From positions 12,873,233 through 12,937,232 of the forward strand of contig OW285188.1 of the NCBI GenBank assembly GCA_935421135.1: a DNA stretch of 64,000 bases, read 5' to 3'. Every line of letters starts with the position of its first letter. The first letter of the stretch is position 1. The notes under the pieces were generated by a model, which saw only the letters and a list, made by a program, of their open reading frames with translations, did no database searches and was not told the DNA's origin. The position numbers and the translations under genes are program-made. The stretch is from Bugulina stolonifera (taxonomy: Eukaryota > Bryozoa > Gymnolaemata > Cheilostomatida > Bugulidae). Of the stretch, positions 51,201 to 62,000 are shown one piece after another.

Positions 51201-52188
51201 AAATACTATGTCAAACATGCAATTGCTGATGTGTGTTGCCCCAATGGAGATGTCCCAGCATCTATCTATATAAACAATATATGGACGTATTTAGCAAACA
51301 CTGGTATACAGTGTTGCGCTAAAGCAAACTTCCAATATTATCATAGTATAATATACATGTAGAGCCTACATGAAGTTTATAGTGCATATACTGCATAGGT
51401 GTATTTATGAGTCTGTATACTGTATACATAACATTTAAGCTGTGTTGTAGTGATCGGTCAAAAGATGGCGGGTCATCATATTCACCAGTAAAGAAAGTCA
51501 GCATGCAATATTTTAATGATGATGTGACTATAGACAACTGGGAGCCTTCATTGCCTCGGCCGACTATAAAACCTGGTGCTTTTGAATCATCCAATGGTGA
51601 CATTATAGAAATGCGGGAGAAACACAGCGCTGATGATGAAAGAGTAAGTAAGAAATAGCGACACGCTTCATCTCAAGTTGAGTGTTGATATTGTTCGTGA
51701 ATTTGTACTGTATAAACGTAGGTTAGATTATTACACGATCAGCAACCAGAGGGTCTGTCAGTACGTAGACATTTGGCACATTTGGGTCACCTCTTGTCCG
51801 GTAACATGATACAAGCATTACAATGTACATATGCCTGCGTGTATATACAGAGTTCTGCGTCATGCAGACCTACATGTAGATATAACCAGCGTCTTCTCTG
51901 CCACTACGTAATTTTATAAGAGAATAGGAGACCCTTGGACGGTTCTGGGTGTACAATGGCAGATCATCTATTAATGTAGTATGGAACTGGGTCTATTGGT
52001 TTAATAATTATTATTGCATTGTATCCACTTTTTAGGAAGAGAGGCAGCCAGTAAGTGGCGGAGCAGCTGGTGGAGGGGCGGAAAACCCAGCCTTTATTCC
52101 TGAAGCTGATTATGAACAAGGTCATGGCCGAAATGGTAGATTGGTTGCCAACGGAAAGAAAGGTGCATCGGAATATGTCTACTTTTAG
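39213..52188 (+). CDS. Transmembrane mucin with EGF, SEA and EGF domains
   Basis: The 15 exons are 39213-39285, 41550-42881, 43411-43521, 44084-44215, 44540-44674, 45052-45164, 45470-45534, 46039-46127, 46358-46501, 47034-47117, 47364-47463, 47789-47853, 49574-49661, 51451-51643 and 52036-52188. They total 2877 bases, 958 residues, with every phase agreeing. Exon 1 encodes a signal peptide (MLQLRNLFCLTLVIING). Exon 2 is a Ser/Thr/Pro mucin region, residues about 26-468. Three EGF-like domains follow at 469-594, one per exon, two opening with the calcium-type D-V/I-D motif. A SEA domain occupies about 595-683, with RGSVIATIVL resembling the G-SVVV self-cleavage site. Three more EGF-like units follow (the middle one shows only four Cys), then a helix LIGVGVGLGSLAFF...ALII at about 818-840 and a 115-residue cytoplasmic tail. 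The layout recalls vertebrate MUC13/MUC17-type mucins; orthology cannot be claimed from architecture. It probably acts at the cell surface. Confidence 0.9.
39395..39662. mobile_element. Inverted-repeat (foldback) element, mucin intron 1
   Basis: Left arm 39395-39460 (starting GGAAAAAGACAGTTCGAAAC) pairs imperfectly with right arm 39596-39662 (ending GTTTCGAACTGTCTTTTTCG). The 135-base loop is AT-rich, with AATTAATTAA words. TTCGAA motifs recur within both arms. No protein is encoded. Target duplication is unclear. Confidence 0.8.
42000..42190 (+). repeat. 72-bp coding repeats in the mucin exon
   Basis: About 2.5 copies of a 24-residue unit (TPSQSTATQTVTTPSTLST...) lie within the mucin exon. 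They are good candidate O-glycosylation arrays and a likely length-polymorphic site. Confidence 0.85.
43272..43375 (+). repeat. ~47-bp tandem repeat next to the EGF1 acceptor
   Basis: Two to three degenerate copies of GGGCCTAGTTGATTCTCGGC...ATGTCACC lie in the intron just before the acceptor at 43410. Confidence 0.75.
44959..45010 (+). repeat. (GGTAGT)n-type repeat, mucin intron 5
   Basis: A short GGTAGT/GGCAGC repeat before the SEA exon. It contains stop codons in the frame needed for coding, so it is intronic. Confidence 0.7.
45750..46010 (+). mobile_element. Dispersed repeat copy B, mucin intron 7
   Basis: Inverted copy of the repeat at 25706-25989, clearly similar over about 250 bases. 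It lies between the second and third SEA exons. Confidence 0.8.
50028..50535. mobile_element. TA-flanked MITE (508 bp), mucin intron 13
   Basis: Terminal inverted repeats CCCTAAAAGCAGAAATATTT and (reverse complement of the right end) CCCTAAAAGCAGATACATTT are flanked by TA at 50026-50027 and 50536-50537. CG-containing GCGAGTTT motifs recur at both ends. There is no coding capacity. It is a Tc1/mariner-like or other TA-targeting element. Confidence 0.88.
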
Positions 52189-53068
52189 TCAATTACTGAA
52201 TTTCAAATGTTCTCTTTACGATATTTAAACTTTAGTCCTCCCACATTTAGTAAGATTCCATGCCTTTAGACATGGATTCTGGGCACTTCTTTAGTCTTTA
52301 TTATTAGCAATGGTTTCATTGACAGTTTTTAACCATGAAACAGTGGTTTGCACAGAAATTCAGTCACCATTGCACCAACCCATAGTTGTAAGTTAAATTC
52401 ATAGTCAAATTTATAGACATAACATTTGAATGCAAGGTAATATTTGGAATAACCCTGGAGGGAGAGAGATTAAAAGTGGACAAAGGCCAGCAACACTTGG
52501 TTGAATTTGCTACTAAAACACTATCAATGGTCACTTCTATGGTATAATTATTATTTCATCTTGCATCTTACATTTATATGGAATAAAAACCATTTTACTG
52601 ATATTATTTTACTAAACATATATTTTGCAAAAATTAAACTTTTTGCACACAAAACAGTGTGAAATGAAATTTGAAACTAATAAATTACATAACCTGCATA
52701 TATGATGTTGTTGGTCAATTATTTTAGTACATAATTACTTCTAGCCATATTTACTAGGAATGTAGACCTACACAGTACTACAACAAAGGGAATTACATTC
52801 AAATAATAAATTAAATGCATCATACCCAGCGACTTAGAATAACTTAATAATAGGGTTATATTATTATATAACATTATATCTTATGTATATATTATAAGGA
52901 ATGGTACAATATTCAGAAAAAATATGTGTCGTAGGCTATTATGATAATGCATTCAGCACAATAAAATAGACAGTTATAGGGAAACATAAACTCAAGAAAC
53001 AGCAGATTCTCCAGGTCCTCAACTAAATGTGTGGAATATAATAATATATAATATTTCTGTGGTAGGAG
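52189..53068. other. Convergent 3' region, mucin / glycosyltransferase
   Basis: 880 bases between two stop codons, AT-rich, holding both 3' UTRs. Candidate plus-strand AATAAA words lie near 52581 and 52806. No additional gene is seen. Confidence 0.65.
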
Positions 53069-56000
53069 TTAAAATGACAAAACAAATGGTTGGAGGGATT
53101 GTACTGTTTCTTTGTAGAAGTTTGAGCTGGTGCCAACAAGATAAACTCTCTTGTTATTCAGTGATACCCTACAATATATATTATACATAATATATATACA
53201 CCCTACAATATATATACATATATACACCCTACAATATATATACATATATACACATAAAACATTTGTATGTTCACTTCACTTTTCTTTACCATAGTATTTA
53301 TTAATAACTATTATTTATGTAAACAATCGGAGTTTTGAGATAGATACTTGGCTTTTAGAAACAATAGTTATCCAAAATTTGGTAAAAGCATACGGTTCCA
53401 TCATGCATACATGTAGGTATAGTTTACCTAACATGTCCAAACATGTCCAAAGGAAGTAGTGACTTAGTAATCAAGGTTGAAAGCACAGAGATGGGAAGTA
53501 ACAACTCTTCCAGCTCATTATTATAACCGGATGTTATCAGTGTACATAAACATACATACACTAGTATCAGCAGATATACATGTACATGGAAACCACGTAC
53601 ATGTATATATAATTTATGTAGCATCCCTTCTCACATTATTAAGCCTCGTAAATAATGAGAGAAGTGCTACTGAAGAGTCATTAGTACAGTATACTTACAC
53701 ATGTATGTCTACTTATCATATCACTATGTAGTGATCTAATTTACACATAGTATAAGTATACTTCATGAATGTACATTGATTAAATAATTACTATCATGAT
53801 AGAACTAATAACAGAATAACACTGACACCATAAAATATCAGATTCAATTTGATTGTAATTAGTATTCAAACGCTGCTTCGGTAGAAAGCAGCAAAACCAT
53901 TGACAACGCTTCATTATAAAATGAAAACATCAAATCTGTAATTCAAACGTAACTTTCTTGGCATGAAACCTCTTCATTATTTGCGTTTGTGTTTTGTGAA
54001 TTATTATCTGGTGGAAATGTAGAATGTGCAGAAATACATCACAAAGCTATAATGTGACCATCATCCCTCCATAAATTACTACAATCTACCATCTATGAGT
54101 ATATACAATGTAAAACATATTTCCCATGCGGTTGATTACTTACGTAGTTACACCATTGTACATTCCAAAGGGGCCATATCCCTCCATGTACATGAGGCCA
54201 AAGCAAGCATAGAGCCTTTTCAGTGAGTTGTAGTCAGTGGGTGAAGACTGGCTATATACTACAGCAACGTTCTTTCTACAAATTAAGTAATATACAGAGG
54301 ATATAGTAATATAAAGAGGATATAGAAATATACAGACGATATAGTAATATACAGACGATATAGTAATATACAGAGGATATAGTAATATACAGAGGATATA
54401 GTAATATACAGAGGATATAGTAATATACAGAGGATAGGCCTATAGTAATATACAGAGGATATATAGTAATATACAGAAGGGATAGTAATATACAGAGAAT
54501 ATAGTAACCATTAGTCGATATGCTTTACATCATTGTAACTATCATACAAATGGAATGCTGATAGTGAGGTACAGCATTTACAATTCTATCACTGTCTATG
54601 TTTTATATGTGTCTATATTTTATAACACCACAAGTCAACCTACCAAGATTCAAGCCTTAGACCTCAACACTTTATTAAACACTTAGGTATATCACTGTTT
54701 GACATTTCCTACTCATGTGATCTCAGACTCAAAAGACAGCTTACTTATTGGACGGTAGGAAAGGAGTTAGTAGTTTGGCCACGCCCTTCTCCCCGCTATT
54801 CTTACAGATAGTCATATCGTGTTCAGTCGTGTAGTAAGCATCCTTCAGGTTGTTGGTGACAATAGTGTCAAAGTTGAACACGTTATCCATTGATAGAGGT
54901 ACATCCGTTAAGTTCAGACTGCAATGTGTTAAATAAATGCATATGTGAATACGTTACTACAAAACACAAACTTAGAAAATGTTAGTGTACTAGATTTGAC
55001 GTATTTCATTCCAAAAATAATTTAGCACAACATGTAAAACCATAGATTGAAGTAACAGATGGGGAGCAGGAAATCCCTGACTTGGAGATTAAAGGAACAA
55101 GAGTCTAATGATTGAAAAGCCACCCAGCAAAATAGATATGATACGCACGCAGACAATTACATGTAAAATGCTCCCTTCGATACATTAACATGTCTATGCT
55201 ACAGACTACTGGATTCTGTCGTAACAAACAGAGAACAGATGAGAGAACTAAAAATAAGTATTTATCACCAGAGCATGTCAAAACAAACAGTAATTGATGA
55301 TTAAACAAGTCACAGCACATACCTAGCAGCTGTTCTGGGCATGCTCATAGCTAAGTTAGAGAGAGGCTGGGTTTGGGCGGAGTATGCAGTAGAGCTGAAG
55401 TACCCGGCTCTAGATATCTCTGGTACAATGTACTTGTAGCTGCTCTTAGTGCCAGATCTAAACCACTGTTGGATGGATCTGATAGAATAGAACAGTACAA
55501 CACATTAATAATATAATATGATATAGTATGATATATGATATAATATGATATGATATATTATATGATATATTATATGATATATTATGATAAAATATATTAT
55601 TATCATCAGTAACATGGAAGGATGATAGTAAGTGCATAATCCTACAACATACATAATATTATAGTCTGAACTACATGTATATGTAGTTAGTCTGACAATG
55701 ACCTTTGGTCAGAGGTCATTGTCCTTCACCACTAGGAAACTATCTATAGCAACATTAGTGTGGAGTTATCACAATATGGAATGGTACAATGAGTGCTCTA
55801 AATAAGTCCTGCCAGCTATACTTGATTACAAAGTAATGCATATACAATATACATGTAATTCCATGCATGTTGATGGTACATGCTATATACTGTAGATAGT
55901 AGGGAATATACATGTAAGTGATAGAGGTAGATAGTGTAACAGTGGTATTAGATGAACCAGCTAGACACACCTCTGACTACAGCAGTCATGTTCATTCCCC

Positions 56001-59000
56001 TTGATCTCTGCATCATAGAATGTCCTGGGAATAAGGAAAGCCTGCCCAGGGAACATGGATACCACGTGTACAGCCGAAGGATCAGACGCCACCATCTCAA
56101 AACCTACAAACATAATGATTTCCTTATCAGTTTGTTGTTGACTACTTGTGAACGAAATCTTCCTCCTAACAATATTATATAAAGTTTACCACATTATTGT
56201 CTATTTAGCTATCTATCTATCCCCACATTATAATATGGATCAACATTTGAAATTCATCCATTTGTATCATTTGTATGAGCTTTACAGGTAGAATTACCAT
56301 AGACATCGAACTGATATAGACTGTCAGTGACTAGAGTGTGTGTATGTACAGTATATTATGTAGAGGTTTATGAAACCAACCCTGTGGATTCCAGGCAGAA
56401 GCTGCTCCAATGGTTGGATCTTTCTTCATGGCCTTCAGAGCGTGTCCCATGTACCACATGAAGCCTGCCTTGGCAACTATCTCATCGTCGATAACAATAG
56501 CATGTGTGGCGGCTGGATTGTGTTCCCAAAACATCTTGAAAGCATTGGTCAGGAAATCTGTAGAGTAGAGTATGCACACATTAGTGAACTATAACCCTTA
56601 TTCAGGGCTAACACAGGCTAGCGACTTCTTTCTAATGGGACCGAATAACAACCGGTACTATTTTGATTGTCTGAGATGGTTTCCATGACTGTGTAGTATT
56701 ACTAGGAGTACCAATTCTACAGTGAATAACATCTCTCAGACTATACCTACCTACATATATACTGATTGCATAGTATATCTCTCAGACTATACCTACCTGC
56801 ATATATACTGATCGCATAGAATATTTCTCAGACTATACCTACCTACATATACACTGATTGCATAGAATATCTCTCAGACTATACCTACCTGCATATATAC
56901 TGATTGTATTGTATATCTCTCAGACTATACCTACCTACATATCTGCTGATTGGTTTAACTTCAATGAGTTGGAACTCAAAGAGTTTGACGAATGGTTTGT
57001 AGTCATCTCCAAACATAGTGCTGTAGGCGACAAACACCTTCTGTTTATTGAGACCTGGCTGTTTTAGTAGTGACTGCAGCGTATGACTCAGGGCTATGTT
57101 GTTTACTCCGGCTAACACTAAAATGGGTACCTCGTATACCTGCAATGAGACATATAGCCTGCATGTATAACATGCATTATACCTGGACATTGTGGGATGT
57201 ACAGGTTCTTGGTAATGCACACATAGAAATGCTGTAGAAGAGAGTACATGCATTCCTCAGACATCAGTGATCGATTAAAAAATTTCCACGATAAATCACT
57301 GAGGAAAGGTCAGTACTAATGCTACAATGGATCATTTCTATCCATTTCATACTAGCCGTCTCAACTACTATGCAATTCAATATAAAATATTTCAAATCAT
57401 TTAGTATCCACACAACAAAAGTGTAATTATTTTCTTGCAGCAGCCTGAAAACAACCGATTTCCTGAAGTCGAAATTGAACTCACAGTGTATGTTTACATT
57501 CGCCTAGAACTGAGTAAATTGATATTAACTGATCAATGGACATTGAATCATGACACTTGATTAGTTATTCAACTCCATATAACTATCATCACACAGTATA
57601 TTATATTCTACATGACTTGTATATTATGGCAATCAATCACCACCCACCTCTGTGATGACATCATAGGAGCTGAGCATGGAGGCAGCAATTAAAGGCTCAG
57701 TCTTGTGGTGCACAAAACAAAAGTCTGCAAAGCTGTCGTGTTTAGCACAGAATTCCGTTCTAGCCTTGTTTGTAATCTGCTGCACCGTAGCCTCAGTTAC
57801 TAAAATTATAGACAATAGCCTCTACAGTACATATTGTATCATGGACTTGATAATATTAATCTGCCAAATGACACTGCACTGCCCAAAACTGCTCACCCAA
57901 TGATAGCTGTGCATCACTTGTGTTTACTATTTGGAGTTATCTTCCCTTTGATCTTTTAAATTAAAGTTGGTCAGTCTGCCTATATTCACATAGCTTACTA
58001 CCACATCATGCTAGTGGAGAAGCAAGTGCGAATGATAAAACATGTTACAGTCAGTCTATGTACATTTGTATATTAATAGAACAGGTCTATTTAACAAACA
58101 AACACAGTACTACTATCTTAACACCACTATATCAATACATTGTGTTATCTAGTAGGAAGTATCTAACAGTTATTTCTATCTGAGTGACACAAATTGAAGG
58201 ACATGTATTACTACTATACTGTTGAGTGGTATAACATTTACAGAAGATATAATATGTCTATTAGTACTATTAATAATGTAATATTTATTATCTAAACTAA
58301 CTTTCCCTGATACAGCATTGGCAATCAAAGTTTGCCATTGCTTAATTCCATAGTATTTCACTATTGGGGATTGTGTGCACATGTATGCATGGCTTGCTCA
58401 TTTCTCTAAAACTCATACTGGCTTTTCTTGATAGGAAAGAGAAAACAGTGGCCTCCAAATCAGCAATTTTACCGATAGGGTCTATTTGAAAACTACCATT
58501 CAATCACATAAATAACAACAGTGTACTCCGGCAGTGTGAATATAGTAGCTATATTCACTTACATTCAACAGGTAGGCAGAATCTCTCGTTGATAGGTGCA
58601 GGCCAAGACTTAGGAGAGTCTGGCTGACTGACCTTCTGGACAGGGGTCATCTTCATGCCCTTCTTACCGATGAAGTAAAGAGCCGTCCTCATAGTAATCA
58701 GGTCTCCGTTGAAACCAAAGTTCTTGAGTAAATCCCTGGCATGTTGCTTTAGGCTGTACAGCAACAACAAGTGGAAAATATGAGAGTTGTCATTTCTTAC
58801 TTCTATAGAATACACTTGTACATATACAGTATAGTATAGAGTATAGTTACTGAGTGACCTTGCATGAAGACTTACAATACACCTGGTGTAGTATATACAC
58901 CTCATGGAATTCAAGTAACCAGCTATATTTAGGCTATACTATATCACAGTTTCATCTTTCTAGAACTACAAACAGTTCACTGTAATTATAGATACACCGA

Positions 59001-62000
59001 CTGCGCTAAGCCATATTTAACAAACATATATATATATAGAAGTCATCCTCCCTTGATTTAATAATAAGGAGGACACAATTACTAACAGATCACTATTACA
59101 CTACAGTGTAAATAATACTCAGATTTCTCATGTTGATAATCTGGTACCCTACTGATAATTAGGCTACTTACACATCTCCCCAAAGATCATGCATCACATC
59201 ATACCAGTAGATGTATCTACATGCTGGTAGCACACCTATTAACCAACTACATGTATGTACCTTGTACTACCATCATCTGATACTATGTTGCTATTAGTAA
59301 GTTACTAGAGTATACTTACCTTGTACTACCATCATCTGCTACTATAGCTATTAGGAAGTTCTTAGGGTCTACATTCTCCAGGAATATTTCCAGTCTACTG
59401 CTCTCTAAAAGAGAGATGACAACTTCTGTATATTCCTTGCATATGTCCATGTACTGTTTGAGTTCACATATATACAATTTATTGTCACTCTCAACACATT
59501 TATCTAATGCAGTACTATAACATATTACTTTCCTGGAAAGATACAACTGCATGGGGCGAATAACTCCAATGTGTCATTACTGATAGTAATGTTTACCAAG
59601 TTGACCATTACATGTATGTGGATAGATAGCTAAGGACTGTATAGCTACAAATACAATGTAGACAATACCTACCAACTTGATAAGTATCGTATTCTGCAGT
59701 CTTTATAACAGTCCGGCTCTTTGGATCCAATTCAACCAAGTTAAACCCTCTGGAACCCTTTAGCCCAGGGTAGTACACACTAAATAATAGAAATAGACAT
59801 AATGTACATGTGTATGTGAAAAGACTCCTTAGCTAACTACTAGCAGTGTATGTACACCGGAGAGCACTTCATACAATGAGTCCCATCATTTCATATTTTC
59901 TGCGGACAGGTACAACCATGTACATGTATATAATATTATGTTTTGTGTTAATTACACTTTGTAACTTTTGTTGAAGTTCAGTGAGTATGTTCATCTGATG
60001 TAGGGTTCAATGAACTCAGACTCAAAGATCTATAAAGCAATATGGATGCCCACATGCAGGACTGTACACATGTACACGTGTATGTACTGTGCATCCTTGT
60101 AGTTGTTTTAAGGCTCGGCTCCACGAGGCCGTTAGTTTCGGCGGAGGCAATGCGGGGTACCAGTCCACAAGTGGCCCTGATTAATATCCAGTCAATAACA
60201 AAAGCTGGCTACTATTGAATTATATAATTGGAGTCTTTGTATCTAATATTAACCAATCACCACAGCGCTCCGTGATGCCGTGGACCGAAAAGACCAACAT
60301 GCTGGCCTTTGCATAGCCAAACAAACGCACCGATTTGCTTTAGAACGGCTCCGAAGGCCTAAAAAGAACAATCGGTCTCTCGTGTAGCCGAGCCTTTACA
60401 ATAGCAGAGCGGAATAGAGGAGTAATTCCAGTTCTAAGTAGTGTTGAGTACCTTGCTGGGTTCTATAATGTATTCACCACACACCATACAAGTAGTTGGT
60501 GGATATATATAATTATATACCACAGAGGTATGGCTGACAGAGAAGAGGGAGCAGAGTGTAGTGTACTGTATTATTATCACCTGAATTGGGAAAAACAACT
60601 TCAATCGACTGTATGACTTGGTGTGTTATAATTTAATATGTCACAATGCCAACATTATATTATCATCCTAGCTAAACCAAGTCAGTTAGTCAGTCAGTGG
60701 TCAGTCAGTCAAGCGGTCAGTCAATCGGTCAGTCAAACAATCGGTCAGTCGGCCCGACAGCCAACCAGCATACTTACTAAGAATTGCCGATGCATAGCTT
60801 AGGTGCCTTCATTCCAGAAGCAACTGTGGCAACGTGAATCTCAATCTCATCAAACCCACACTTCTGAACTCCACAGTTTTCAAGGTCATAGCCGTTGATA
60901 ACGTCAACATCGACGTACTTGGGGGAGACTGGAAAATAGAACTACTAACTCTTCACAGAATAGTAGTGGACATTACCTTAGCCAACAAACTTAGAGTATA
61001 TACGTACATAGAAAAAGCTGGTACTATACGCCACATAAGAGAGCTGCATTAAATAATAGGCCTAATACATGTACATGCACAAATAGAAGAAGGTCGTGTA
61101 TTAGACCAGAGGACTCTTCTCTTTATGTAGTATTTTGCCAAATCTTATCCTTGTTTGGTTTGGTCAAAGATTCAAAACACAAGGTGGAAACAAAATCAAG
61201 ATATTTTTGTACAACTGGTAGATAATCCTAATCATTTAGGTAGTAGAAGAGTATTATGTGCCTAACATTCACACTAACAACTCTTGTCACATGATTGCTA
61301 TTGTTATATGATTTGTCAAATAGTTTTTCACTGATTATCTATCTAGCTATCCCTTTTAATACATATTAACTACAATAATATTAATTAGATAAACACAATA
61401 CTACAGGCAATGAAATATTGTAGGTGCAGTGTACATTGCATACAATAACTTACTAGGATGGGTAGCACAGCCACTGACATTTACAGCACTAACTGGCCAT
61501 TCCTTGCCTTGAAGAGGACTTTTCTGTAATAAAAATATAATAGGAAGGTTACACATGTCATTACATCTATGAACGTCAGTGTACAAATATGACATGTAGG
61601 TATAACACCACACCACGCTGTCAGACATGGCATCATACAATCACAAAGTACATGTAACTCTATAGGCGTAAATGCACACTACTTAGCCACATAACTAGCG
61701 TTACGACAAATTACATTATGCTTTAGTTTTACCATGGTTCACTCTGGTTCTATGTTGAACTCATATACACGCCGTCGTCGGGTGGTTTAGTGGGATAATA
61801 GTCTAGTTTTAATTCCAGCAACCGTGACAACGGTACAACCTACTGAACCCTGGGAGGTGTACGCAGGCAGTCTAATTGTAACTAACAAATTTATTTCACA
61901 AGTGAAATAGTGTATCCTGTGCTAGAAATAATGAAATGGTGCCAATCTAAGACTTCCCACCAAGGAGTGTGTGCACACGCCTACATACTACCCACTATAC

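Noticed and set aside
54144..54275. TAA just after GGTGTAACTACG as the glycosyltransferase stop
   Set aside because: It overlaps a perfect GTAAGTA donor. Splicing to 53168 continues the protein with VYLVG, as in POMGNT1-like enzymes, and ends at TAA 53071-53069.
59316..59552. Full 78-residue frame as an exon of the glycosyltransferase
   Set aside because: Starting at the upstream acceptor near 59537 gives a stop in the needed phase. The acceptor at 59405 keeps the frame and the ILEI-module alignment, so only 59404-59320 is used.
61770..61860. tRNA-like or SINE sequence (GGTGGTTTAGTGGGATAA)
   Set aside because: There is an A-box-like word but no B box or tRNA fold; too weak to annotate.
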